Source: Brevundimonas sp. UBA986
GTDB lineage: Bacteria; Pseudomonadota; Alphaproteobacteria; Caulobacterales; Caulobacteraceae
Length of the DNA stretch: 13,504 bases
Reading direction: 5' to 3'
Assembly (NCBI GenBank): GCA_002292165.1
Contig: DBBK01000238.1
Location: 3,630-17,133, forward strand
How positions within the stretch are numbered: position 1 is the stretch's first letter; every line of letters starts with the position of its first letter. A program made the position numbers and the translations under genes. Below the pieces are notes generated by a model. The model worked only from the letters and a program-made list of their open reading frames with translations. It did no database searches and was not told the DNA's origin. Below are positions 6,923-13,504 of the stretch, piece by piece.

Positions 6923-9745
6923 GTGACATCGGTCAACAACGGCTATCTTCTGGGTCTGTTCGGCGGGAGCTACGACGCTTCGAGCGCCGGCGCCCTGACG
7001 GCTGCCGTCGCGAAGAAGGCCCAGCCCACCGCCCCCTGGTCCAGCGGCGTCAAGGCCTCGGACCCTTCGGCCCTGGTGCGTTCGGCGCTCGCCGGTCGCA
7101 AGATCATCAACGAGAACGCCGCCCAGGTGGACGTGAAGGGGGCTTCCACCGACTACAGGAAGCTGTTCGCCATGTACTCGGGTCTGGAGACCTTGGGCGC
7201 CCTGGCCAACCGCGCCTCGAGCAGCGGCCTGACCACCAGCGAGACCGCCCTGCTGCAAAAGCGCTTCGCCTCGGGTCTGGCCGAACTCAGCAGCTATATG
7301 ACCACCGCCGACCTGGACGGCGTGCGCGTGGTCCAGGGCACGGCGACGTCCCTGTCCAAGACGACGGCCGCCGTGCCGCGCGACAGCGCCATCTCCATCA
7401 CCGGTCCGGTCCACGAAGGCTCGCTGGACACGCCCGTCGCCGCCTTCCAGGGCGAGACCAAGTTCAACATAACCATCAAGGTGCCGGTCGGGCTCTCCAG
7501 CCAGACGACCTCCGTCCCGATCGATCTGTCGAACATGGGCTCGACGCCCCGGACGATGGATAACGTTCTGAGCTACATCAACAAACAGCTCGAGGACGGC
7601 GGCTTCCAGACGCGTATCGGGCGCCAGCAGATCAAGGAAGAACCCAAGACGGTCCAGGTGAACGGCAAGGCGGTGACCCTGCCGGCCGGTCCTGACAAAT
7701 GGGCCCTGGCGATCCGGGGAACCACGACCGAGACCGTGGGCTTCACCGCCGACAAGACTTCGGACGCCGTCTATGTGGTTCAGCAGGCGGGCAATGCCGC
7801 GGTGACCACGACGACCACGGTCAACGGCGTCAAGACGACCAAGACCACGGCCGCCTCCACCCTCACCAACCAGATCCTGAAGTTCCAGGTCGACGGCGGC
7901 GACGCCCCGGCCCCGACCGAGGGCAATGTCGGCGAGACCCAGTGGGTGGACGGCCGACTGTCGCAGGAAACCCTTCCCGACGGCGTCCAGACGGTGCGCG
8001 CCAGCGCCGTCGGCCCGGACGGCTCGCTGTGGATCGTCGCCGACGTCACCGCCGGTCCCGACACCCAGCCGATCAAGGGCGTCCAGGACGTCGCCCTGAT
8101 GAAGTACGACAGCGCCGGCCGTCTGGTCGCGACGCGGGCCCTGGGCGCCGCTTCGAGCGCCAGCGGCTACGCCCTGGCCATCGACGCCAATGGCAATGTC
8201 GCGGTTGCGGGCTCGGTCACGGGCGCGCTCAACACCTCGACCACGGACGCGGGCAAGACGGGCGATGTCGCCGGCGTCGCCGACAGCTTCGTGACCGTCT
8301 TCAACAAGGACGGCGAGGAGCAGTGGACCCAGCGGCGCGGCGCGCGCGCGGCGGACGAGGCGACCTCGGTCAGCTTCGGCGCCGACGGCGTCGTCTATGT
8401 CGTCGGGCGTTCGAAGTCGGCGATGACCGGCGCGACCTCGGTCGGCGGATGGGACGGCTATGTTCAGGCCTTCAAGGCGGGCGAGCCCCATCCGACCGCC
8501 GGCATCGTCTCCAAATCGATCGGGGTCACCCAGTTCGGCACGGGCGGCGACGACAGCGTCGATGCGACCACGGTCGACGGGAACAACCTCTATACTGCGG
8601 GGGTCGAGGACGGCCATGCGGTGGTGCGTCAGTTCACCCTGGGCGCCGACGGCGTGCCGACCCTGGCGGCGACGCGCGACCTGGGCCTGATCAGCGGCGA
8701 CATCGCCGGCATCGCCGTCGCCAACGGCAAGGTCATCCTGACCGGGACCAGCCGCGACAGCGGCCTGTCGGCCGGCACGGCGACCAACGCCAACTCGGGC
8801 GGCAAGGACGTCTTCGTCGCCTCCCTGTCGACCAATCTCGCGCCCGCCGCCGGCGACCGGCTGAGCTGGTACGGCACGGCGGGCGAGGACACGGCCGCCG
8901 ACGTCAAGGTTCATGACGGCAAGGTCTGGATCACCGGCATCACCGGCAAGACCGAGGGCGCGGCCGCGACCGACCCGACCAAGGGCTATCTGGCCCGCCT
9001 CGACCCGTCGACCGGGGCGGTCGAATACGAACAGAGCTGGACCGGCGTCGGCGATCAGGCCAAGCCCGCCACCCTGGCCATCGCCTCCAACGGCGCCAGC
9101 GTGCTGGACCGGCTGGGCCTGCCCCAGGGCGAGATCGACCAGAGCGATTCCAAATATCTGACCGCCGCCACCTCGCTGCGGGTCGGCGACCGCTTCTATA
9201 TCAGTCCGCCCGACGGCGGCCGTGCGGCGCCCGTGACCATCGAGGCCAAGGACACCCTGGCGACCCTGGCGCGCAAGATCTCGGTCGCCTCGGGCGGCAA
9301 GCTGAAGGTCACCGTCGCCTCCGAAGGCTCCACCGTCACCGGCAAGGATGGCGAGACGACCACCACGACAGGCGGCTTCCAGCGCCTGTCGATCACCGCC
9401 AAGGACGGAATCAAGGGCGCCGTCATCACCGCGGGCGAGACGGGCAGGGACGCCCTGGCGGGCCTGGGCTTGTCGGCCGGCTATATCGGCCTGAAGACGG
9501 TCGACAAGTCGATCTCGACCTATGGCATGGACCTGCCGTCCAACCTGACCCTCAATGACGCCGCCTCGATCAAGGCCGCGGGCGAGAAGATCCAGACGGC
9601 GCTCAAGGCCGTGCGCGACGCCTATCGCGCCCTGGCGCCCGTCGATCCGACGACGACGGCGGCCGGCGGCGCGGTTCCGGCCTATCTGACCAATCAGATC
9701 TCCAACTATCAGGCCGCCCTGTCGCGCCTGACCGGCGGCGCCTGA
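6923..9745 (+). CDS. flaEY: FlaEY-like flagellar filament assembly/regulatory protein with beta-propeller, 940 aa
   Basis: Best match is Caulobacter FlaEY, a large protein encoded beside flagellin genes and needed for normal flagellin expression or assembly; I assign it from architecture and position. GTG at 6923 follows GGAGG with 5 bases between and is preferred over an upstream in-frame start. Residues 1-130 are helical and flagellin-like (LAELSSYMTTADLDGVRVV). Residues about 165-235 have a flagellin IN-like part (TMDNVLSYINKQLEDGGF). About 340-715 hold repeated blades such as GPDGSLWIVADV, DANGNVAVAGSV, GADGVVYVVGRS, DGNNLYTAGV, NGKVILTGTS and DGKVWITGIT, fitting a seven-bladed propeller. 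A second IN-like segment (TLATLARKISVASGGKLKV) follows. The end is again helical and flagellin-like (IKAAGEKIQTALKAVRDAY). There is no signal peptide. Confidence 0.6.
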   Translation: MTSVNNGYLLGLFGGSYDASSAGALTAAVAKKAQPTAPWSSGVKASDPSALVRSALAGRKIINENAAQVDVKGASTDYRKLFAMYSGLETLGALANRASSSGLTTSETALLQKRFASGLAELSSYMTTADLDGVRVVQGTATSLSKTTAAVPRDSAISITGPVHEGSLDTPVAAFQGETKFNITIKVPVGLSSQTTSVPIDLSNMGSTPRTMDNVLSYINKQLEDGGFQTRIGRQQIKEEPKTVQVNGKAVTLPAGPDKWALAIRGTTTETVGFTADKTSDAVYVVQQAGNAAVTTTTTVNGVKTTKTTAASTLTNQILKFQVDGGDAPAPTEGNVGETQWVDGRLSQETLPDGVQTVRASAVGPDGSLWIVADVTAGPDTQPIKGVQDVALMKYDSAGRLVATRALGAASSASGYALAIDANGNVAVAGSVTGALNTSTTDAGKTGDVAGVADSFVTVFNKDGEEQWTQRRGARAADEATSVSFGADGVVYVVGRSKSAMTGATSVGGWDGYVQAFKAGEPHPTAGIVSKSIGVTQFGTGGDDSVDATTVDGNNLYTAGVEDGHAVVRQFTLGADGVPTLAATRDLGLISGDIAGIAVANGKVILTGTSRDSGLSAGTATNANSGGKDVFVASLSTNLAPAAGDRLSWYGTAGEDTAADVKVHDGKVWITGITGKTEGAAATDPTKGYLARLDPSTGAVEYEQSWTGVGDQAKPATLAIASNGASVLDRLGLPQGEIDQSDSKYLTAATSLRVGDRFYISPPDGGRAAPVTIEAKDTLATLARKISVASGGKLKVTVASEGSTVTGKDGETTTTTGGFQRLSITAKDGIKGAVITAGETGRDALAGLGLSAGYIGLKTVDKSISTYGMDLPSNLTLNDAASIKAAGEKIQTALKAVRDAYRALAPVDPTTTAAGGAVPAYLTNQISNYQAALSRLTGGA

Positions 9746-9752
9746 TCCTCAC

Positions 9753-9782
9753 TTCTCGGTGGGCCCCGTCTTCCTGGGCCCG
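9753..9782 (+). terminator. Possible terminator after the FlaEY-like gene
   Basis: Two GGGCCC hexamers separated by CGTCTTCCT can form a six-pair stem shortly after the stop at 9745. There is no T-run, so this is a weak call. Confidence 0.3.
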
Positions 9783-9812
9783 TCTCCGGCGCCGCAGCCT
9801 GACGGTTGGCGG

Positions 9813-9842
9813 TTGACCTCAAGGGCGGGGACGGGGTTATTG
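9813..9842 (+). promoter_or_regulatory. Possible housekeeping promoter for the 227-aa gene
   Basis: TTGACC (9813-9818) and TTATTG (9837-9842) are 18 bp apart and about 25 bp upstream of the ATG at 9868. GGGGAC and GTCCCC flank the -10 as an inverted repeat. The match is modest. Confidence 0.3.
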
Positions 9843-9867
9843 AGGCTCCGGTCCCCACGAGTGCTCC

Positions 9868-10551
9868 ATGGCGTTTCCCAACGACAATCGAACCATCATC
9901 GCGATCGGCGCCGGCCTGGTCGTCGTCGCGGCCGTGGTCATGGGCCTGGTCTTCGCCGGAGGCGGCGACAAGACGCCCGAGGCGCCGCCCGCGTCGAAAG
10001 GCGGTCTGAACATCGATCTGGCCGAGGCGCCTGTGCTGGAGACGACGCGCCAGCTGCGCTGCTTCGTCAACGGTCAGTTCGTCGGCATGGCGACCCTGGC
10101 CGACTGCGCGCGGCGCAACGGACTGGCCACGGACGCCCTCGATGTCGGTCTGGACGAGACCGGCGCCCTGGCCGCCGCCCCGACCGCCGCCTTCGCCCCG
10201 CCGCCGGCCGCCCCGGTCGCCGAACCGGGCTCTACCGAAACTCCGACCGCCTCTACGCCGGTCGAAGCCCATTCCGCCCCCGCCCAGACCGCCGTTGTCA
10301 ACGGCAGCCCCTGCCTGCGCTATACCGGCAATGAGTGGCGCACCGTCTCGGCGGGGACGACCCTGGGGCAATGCGTACAGGCCCTCTACGCCGGCCAGTG
10401 CGTGGGCCGTCCGGGCGACGCCCAGTACGGCCGCTGGGGCGATCAGACGCTGCGCCTCGTTCCCCGTCGGGTGGAACAGTCCAGCGACAACAGCCGTTTC
10501 CGCGTCCTCGCCGAACAAGACCGCAGCTGCCAATTTCCGGGACTGAACTGA
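9868..10551 (+). CDS. Membrane-anchored hypothetical protein with Cys-containing periplasmic region, 227 aa
   Basis: No family recognised. Residues 10-31 (IIAIGAGLVVVAAVVMGLVF) form one transmembrane helix with no cleavage site, so the rest is probably periplasmic. A small segment around 54-78 carries RCFVNGQFVGMATLADCARR. A Pro/Ala linker follows (about 90-145). The C-terminal domain has PCLRYTGNEWRTVSAG, LGQCVQALYAGQCVG, WGDQTLRLVPRRVE and a final RSCQFP. The six cysteines in the exported part could form disulfides. The stop TGA overlaps the ATG of the lipoprotein gene (TGATG), so the two are translationally coupled and probably work together at the envelope. The Shine-Dalgarno is weak. Confidence 0.75.
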   Translation: MAFPNDNRTIIAIGAGLVVVAAVVMGLVFAGGGDKTPEAPPASKGGLNIDLAEAPVLETTRQLRCFVNGQFVGMATLADCARRNGLATDALDVGLDETGALAAAPTAAFAPPPAAPVAEPGSTETPTASTPVEAHSAPAQTAVVNGSPCLRYTGNEWRTVSAGTTLGQCVQALYAGQCVGRPGDAQYGRWGDQTLRLVPRRVEQSSDNSRFRVLAEQDRSCQFPGLN

Positions 10552-10970
10552 TGCGCCTGTCTTCCCTCGCGACGATCGCCGGCGTCATGGCCCCCGTTAT
10601 GGTTCTGGGCGGCCTTGTGGCCGGCTGCGCCAAGGAGACCAAGGCGCCCTTCGATGACGGCGTCTGCTACAGCGTCGCCCTGCCGGATGCCGGCGAGAAG
10701 GCCGAGCCGCGCTTCAACGTCCTGGCGCGCGACCAGTCCCAGATCGAGTTGTGCGCGGCGCGACTGGAAGACATGCGGTTGCGGTTCCTGAGCATGGGCG
10801 GATCGCAAACCGAGATCGTCGGCTCTTACCAGGGCCAGTTCATCTTCATCGACCGGGCGGGCGTCTGGTTCGGCAAGACGCTGGAGGGGCCGCGTTTCTT
10901 CGCCCTTGCCCGGACCGGCGACGGCCGTCTGGCGACGCCGGGGACGATCGAGCGCGCTCCGGCCCAATAG
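10551..10970 (+). CDS. Putative lipoprotein, 139 aa
   Basis: No family recognised beyond lipoprotein. The N-terminus MRLSSLATIAGVMAPVMVLG ends in the lipobox LVAGC (Cys 26), so it should be lipidated and anchored in the envelope. The mature part (about 114 residues) contains GVCYSVAL, IELCAARLEDMRLRFLSMGG, EIVGSYQGQFIFIDRAGVWF and GPRFFALARTGDGRL. Two further cysteines may pair. The start overlaps the previous stop by one base, implying one operon with the membrane-anchored 227-aa protein. Similar coupled pairs in this lineage are conserved hypotheticals as far as I know. Nothing points to an enzyme. Confidence 0.75.
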   Translation: MRLSSLATIAGVMAPVMVLGGLVAGCAKETKAPFDDGVCYSVALPDAGEKAEPRFNVLARDQSQIELCAARLEDMRLRFLSMGGSQTEIVGSYQGQFIFIDRAGVWFGKTLEGPRFFALARTGDGRLATPGTIERAPAQ

Positions 10971-11009
10971 CCGAGGCCGGCGGCGGCGCGTTCAAGCGGC
11001 GCTGAACGT

Positions 11010-11024
11010 GAACAAAGCTGGAAC
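11010..11024 (-). promoter_or_regulatory. LexA (SOS) box upstream of ssb
   Basis: GAACAAAGCTGGAAC on the plus strand is GTTC-N7-GTTC on the minus strand, an exact match to the alphaproteobacterial LexA operator. It lies 152 bp upstream of the ssb ATG. SOS control of ssb is reported in bacteria including Caulobacter, but the distance means the ssb transcript start would have to be well upstream of the gene. Confidence 0.5.
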
Positions 11025-11088
11025 ATCCACAAGCTTTCGTTTAGGATGCGTTAATCGGGCTGGCGTCACGGCTCCGGCGCGCTACGCC

Positions 11089-11118
11089 GGTCCTCCGACG
11101 ACGGATCGTCGGAAGACC
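11089..11118. repeat. 13-bp hairpin in the ssb leader region
   Basis: GGTCCTCCGACGA (11089-11101) and TCGTCGGAAGACC (11106-11118) pair at 12 of 13 positions around the loop CGGA. There is no T-run after it. It may terminate the upstream lipoprotein operon, structure the ssb mRNA, or be a protein-binding dyad. Confidence 0.6.
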
Positions 11119-11176
11119 CATTCAAGCAAGCCGCGATCCCGGTTCGGGCGCGGGGCAGACAACGAGAGACAGCACC

Positions 11177-11665
11177 ATGGCGGGCAGCGTCAACAAGGTC
11201 ATTCTGGTCGGCAACCTGGGGCGCGACCCCGAAATCCGGTCCATGCCGAACGGCGACCGGATCGCCAACTTCTCCCTGGCCACCTCGGAAACCTGGCGCG
11301 ACAAGTCCTCGGGCGAGCGCAAGGAAAAGACCGAGTGGCACCGCGTCTCGGTCTTCAACGACAACATCGTCAAGGTCGTTGAAAACTATGTGAAAAAGGG
11401 CTCGACGGTTTATGTCGAGGGCTCGCTGCAGACCCGCAAGTGGACCGACAAGGACGGCATCGAGAAATACACCACCGAGATCATCATCGGCCGTTTCAAC
11501 GGCCAGCTGACCATGCTGGGCGGCCGTGACGGCGGCGGCGCATCCCAGGGCGGCGGCGGTCGGGGCAACGACGACGACTATTCGTCCGGCTTCTCCACCG
11601 GCGGCGCCAACAAGCCGTCGGGCCCGCGCGAAAGCTACGACCTGAACGACGACATTCCGTTCTAG
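11177..11665 (+). CDS. ssb: Single-stranded DNA-binding protein SSB, 162 aa
   Basis: SSB coats single-stranded DNA in replication, repair and recombination and recruits partners through its acidic tip. The OB fold covers about residues 1-110: MAGSVNKVILVGNLGRDPEI, then NGDRIANFSLATSETW, TEWHRVSVFN and GSTVYVEGSLQTRKWTDKDG, all classic SSB motifs. A Gly-rich linker (GGASQGGGGRGNDDD) leads to the C-terminal tip DLNDDIPF, the conserved protein-docking peptide. The length is normal. The start at 11177 is chosen because MAGSVNKV is the usual N-terminus; the upstream GAGAGA is only a modest ribosome site. Control probably includes the LexA box and hairpin upstream, and a strong terminator follows at 11694. 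Confidence 0.97.
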   Translation: MAGSVNKVILVGNLGRDPEIRSMPNGDRIANFSLATSETWRDKSSGERKEKTEWHRVSVFNDNIVKVVENYVKKGSTVYVEGSLQTRKWTDKDGIEKYTTEIIIGRFNGQLTMLGGRDGGGASQGGGGRGNDDDYSSGFSTGGANKPSGPRESYDLNDDIPF

Positions 11666-11693
11666 GGAACGGCCAGTTCAGTTCTGATCCTGC

Positions 11694-11726
11694 AACGTCG
11701 GCTCACGGATTGTGAGCCGACGTTTT
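11694..11726 (+). terminator. Rho-independent terminator after ssb
   Basis: AACGTCGGCTCAC (11694-11706) and GTGAGCCGACGTT (11712-11724) are exact reverse complements around GGATT and run into TTTT. This 13-bp perfect stem with a T-run is the clearest terminator in the window. It starts 28 bp after the ssb stop. Confidence 0.9.
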
Positions 11727-11751
11727 GCGTTTTGCGTGCGATAGGCGAGCG

Positions 11752-12657
11752 GTGACCACGCCCGACAAACCGCACAGCCCGCTGACCCTGCTCGAGATCG
11801 GGGCGATCCTGGCGATCATCGTGATCTGGGGCGTGAACAATGCCGGGGCCAAGGTGGCGACCGAACAGATGTCGCCCCTGCTGGTCGGGGCGATCCGCTT
11901 CGGCATCGCCAGCGTCTGTCTGGCCGGCTTCATCCGGCCGCCGTTCCCGGACTGGAAAAGCCTGCTGATCATCGTCCTGGTGGGCGGATCGCTGCAGTAC
12001 GGCCTCGTCTACACCGCCTACTGGCTGGCCCGGGACGTCAGCCCCGTGACTGTGGCGAACCAGCTCTGGATTCCCTTCACGACCCTGTTCGCCTTCCTGC
12101 TGTTGAAGGAAAGGCTCAGCCGGGCGGCGATGATCGGGATGGTCGTGGCCTTCGTCGGCGTGGGTTGGATGACGCTGGACGCCCATGCCCTTCAGGACTG
12201 GCGCGCCATTCTGGTGGGGATCGCCGCCGCCGCCGCCTGGGCCGTGACCACGGTCGTCGCGCGTCGCACGACCTCCGTCCCGCCGTTGAAGATGCAGGCC
12301 ATGCTGGCGGTCGGGACCCTGCCGGTCATGGCTTTCGGATCGGCCGTGTTCGAGCACCATCAGATCGAGGCCGTGAAGGCCGCCACGCCCATCGTCTGGA
12401 TCTCGCTGCTGTGGGCCGGGATCGTGTCGTCGGTCGTGGCGACGACCCTGTTGTTCTGGCTGGTGCAGAGGCGCGAGGCCGGGCGGGTGACGCCCTATCT
12501 GCTGGCGACGCCGGTCGTGTCGATCCTGATCGGCTGGGGCCTGATGGGCGACGTCCTGACGCCCCAGATCCTGACCGGCTCGGCCATCGCCATGGCGGGT
12601 GTGGCGGTGGTGGCCCTGGCCGAGCGGGGCTTGCGCGCCGGCGCGGCCAAGGCCTGA
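11752..12657 (+). CDS. EamA/DMT-superfamily transporter, 301 aa
   Basis: This is an inner-membrane protein of the drug/metabolite transporter superfamily, typically exporting amino acids or other small metabolites; the substrate cannot be told from sequence. It has about ten hydrophobic helices arranged as two EamA repeats. The first begins IGAILAIIVIWGVNNAGAKV and holds the typical PLLVGAIRFGIAS; the second covers about 150-290, with IWISLLWAGIVSSVVATTL-like helices and PVVSILIGWGLMGD. GTG at 11752 (MTTPDKPHSPL) is preferred because the in-frame TTG at 11725 lies in the ssb terminator tail. Codon use is like its neighbours. It converges on sodC with only 10 bp between the stop codons, and no hairpin is visible there. 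Confidence 0.88.
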   Translation: MTTPDKPHSPLTLLEIGAILAIIVIWGVNNAGAKVATEQMSPLLVGAIRFGIASVCLAGFIRPPFPDWKSLLIIVLVGGSLQYGLVYTAYWLARDVSPVTVANQLWIPFTTLFAFLLLKERLSRAAMIGMVVAFVGVGWMTLDAHALQDWRAILVGIAAAAAWAVTTVVARRTTSVPPLKMQAMLAVGTLPVMAFGSAVFEHHQIEAVKAATPIVWISLLWAGIVSSVVATTLLFWLVQRREAGRVTPYLLATPVVSILIGWGLMGDVLTPQILTGSAIAMAGVAVVALAERGLRAGAAKA

Positions 12658-12667
12658 TCCACGGTCT

Positions 12668-13270
12668 TTAGTGAGCGGTGACGACCACCGGCTCGAACAC
12701 GCCGCAGGCGATGCGGGCGCCCGCGCCGCCGATCGGCTGGCTGACGTAGTCATCGGCGTTGGCGTGGACGACGAACGACAGGCCGTTGGCGTCGACATAG
12801 TCGCTCTCGTGCGCGTCCAGACCCTCCCAGGCCAGGTAGACATCGGCATTGGCCGCGCCATCGGCGGCGGCGAAGACGTTCTGCAGGTCGCCCAGGTCCG
12901 GACCGCCGTTCTTGTTGAGCAGGCCGTGCGGGCGCGCCCCCTCGGCGTGGTTCACATGGCCGCCGGCCGAGGTGAAGCCGGGCGCCTCGCAGCTGCCGAC
13001 GGCGTGCAGGTGGACGGCGTGCCAGCCGGCCGGCCAGCCCTTGCCGGCGACGCGGAAGATCATCCCCTTGGGCCCTTCATAGCCGGTCACCGTGCCGGCG
13101 TCTGCGCCGTCCGCCGTCTTCAGCGAGGCGATGACCACGGCCTGCGGCGGCGGGGCGGGAGCGGGCGCGGGGGCGGTCGCGGGCGCCGAGGTCTGAGCCG
13201 GGGCGGTCCCGGCGATGGAGGCGGCGGCGAGAGTGAGTGCGAGGGCCAGAGCAGGGGAGTGCGCGCGCAT
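12668..13270 (-). CDS. sodC: Periplasmic Cu/Zn superoxide dismutase, 200 aa
   Basis: This enzyme converts superoxide to hydrogen peroxide and oxygen in the periplasm. The N-terminus is a signal peptide (SPALALALTLAAASIAGTAPAQ, cleavage expected after about residue 25) followed by an Ala-Pro linker. The catalytic domain shows copper ligands H87 and H89 (AVHLHAVGSC), bridging H105 (GGH), zinc-site H115 (PHG) and D128 (LGD), copper H169 (FVVHAN), the guiding R186 and disulfide pair C94/C189 (GARIACGV). The position usually held by the last zinc histidine appears as D125 in GPDLGDL. A Shine-Dalgarno-like AAAGGAA precedes the ATG at 13270. It runs convergent to the transporter and divergent from gyrA. 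Confidence 0.93.
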   Translation of the reverse strand: MRAHSPALALALTLAAASIAGTAPAQTSAPATAPAPAPAPPPQAVVIASLKTADGADAGTVTGYEGPKGMIFRVAGKGWPAGWHAVHLHAVGSCEAPGFTSAGGHVNHAEGARPHGLLNKNGGPDLGDLQNVFAAADGAANADVYLAWEGLDAHESDYVDANGLSFVVHANADDYVSQPIGGAGARIACGVFEPVVVTAH

Positions 13271-13312
13271 GGAATCTTCCTTTCACGGACGACGTCGAAA
13301 CCGGCGTAAACT

Positions 13313-13341
13313 TTGCCTCCGGACGCCACGGATGCTAGAAA
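13313..13341 (+). promoter_or_regulatory. Possible gyrA promoter
   Basis: TTGCCT (13313-13318) and GCTAGAAA (13334-13341) resemble the Caulobacter housekeeping promoter elements (TTGACG and GCTANAWC types) with 15 bp between. Position about 50 bp upstream of the gyrA start is sensible. Confidence 0.35.
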
Positions 13342-13391
13342 ACCGGACAGCGGATCACGTTCCGATTCCGGCCATTTAAAGCCTAAACTCC

Positions 13392-13504
13392 TTGACCGAC
13401 GACAGCTACGAAAACGCCGCACCTCCTCCGGGATCTGGCGGTGGTTCCGACATTTCGACCATCACGATCGAGGACGAGCTGAAACGCTCCTACCTCGACT
13501 ACGC
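13392..13504 (+). CDS. gyrA: DNA gyrase subunit A, N-terminal fragment (runs off the window)
   Basis: Gyrase A carries the DNA-cutting tyrosine of the supercoiling enzyme. Only 37 full codons are present. After a variable, Gly/Pro-rich leader (DDSYENAAPPPGSGGG) comes ISTITIEDELKRSYLDYA, which matches the conserved GyrA N-terminus just before the usual MSVIVSRALPD segment. The start is TTG at 13392: an in-frame TAA at 13377 excludes anything upstream, and no Met codon occurs in the visible frame. I see no Shine-Dalgarno, so initiation is unusual for such an essential gene. The catalytic tyrosine lies outside the window. Neighbouring ssb is consistent with alphaproteobacterial gene order. Confidence 0.85.
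   Translation, partial: MTDDSYENAAPPPGSGGGSDISTITIEDELKRSYLDY

Noticed and set aside
6638..8914. 758-aa minus-strand open frame opposite the FlaEY-like gene
   Set aside because: It is an Arg/Gly/Asp-rich antisense shadow; only its last 39 codons have a start, a Shine-Dalgarno and plausible sequence, and these are reported separately.
7699..8916. 405-aa plus-strand open frame inside the FlaEY-like gene
   Set aside because: It is an Arg-rich out-of-frame shadow with no family motif; the overlapping frame has clear propeller repeats.
11662..12861. 399-aa minus-strand open frame opposite the transporter
   Set aside because: It is low-complexity Gly/His/Arg/Asp antisense to a protein with clear transmembrane helices.

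Overview
The window looks like two genomes joined together. Positions 1 to about 3455 read as nuclear DNA of a compact, very GC-rich eukaryote. A mamiellophyte green alga such as Micromonas is my best guess. The support is introns with GT-AG ends, pyrimidine tracts and branch-point-like motifs, Ala/Ser/Asp homopolymer tracts, and no Shine-Dalgarno sites. From about 3481 to the end the DNA is bacterial: ATGA-overlapping genes, Shine-Dalgarno sites, a sigma-54 flagellin promoter, FlbD-like and CtrA-like motifs, and an alphaproteobacterial LexA box. The gene set fits Caulobacteraceae, with Brevundimonas my best guess. The switch happens inside a GCG/GGC trinucleotide run, which is where assemblers make false joins, so I treat the contig as a probable chimera.

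Eukaryotic part: a minus-strand gene starts at 394 and runs off the left edge, with one 149-nt intron. A plus-strand gene starts at 651, has introns at 810-1014 and 1519-1632, and is cut off at the junction. The 256 bp between the two start codons is a shared divergent promoter with a near-perfect 25-bp palindrome. The plus-strand gene encodes a long, charged, mostly disordered or coiled-coil protein that I do not recognise. It seems to carry a one-base frameshift in a repeat near 3271.

Bacterial part, left: the end of a Gly-rich (phage-tail-like) gene, then a 54-aa ORF and a 94-aa two-helix membrane protein, joined by ATGA overlaps.

Bacterial part, flagellar filament locus (about 4190-9745): an array of three CCCGGCA-N5-TGCC dyads (FlbD/ftr-like), a sigma-54 promoter with a hairpin at the predicted transcript start, flagellin 1, a terminator, flaG, and flagellin 2. 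Flagellin 2 is preceded by two TTAACCAT boxes (CtrA half-site type). A 39-aa minus-strand ORF follows, then a 940-aa FlaEY-like protein with flagellin-like helical ends around a probable seven-bladed beta-propeller. The flagellin genes supply the filament; the FlaG and FlaEY homologues are expected to act in filament length or flagellin assembly.

Bacterial part, right: a membrane-anchored Cys-containing protein and an overlapping lipoprotein; ssb with a LexA box and a large hairpin upstream and a strong terminator downstream; an EamA-family (DMT) exporter; a convergent Cu/Zn superoxide dismutase (sodC); and the first 37 codons of gyrA starting at TTG. The ssb-to-gyrA neighbourhood is consistent with alphaproteobacterial chromosomes. 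I found no tRNA, rRNA, CRISPR array or insertion sequence. I see no convincing wholly new system; the items most worth checking are the join, the FlaEY architecture and the contrast in flagellin regulation.
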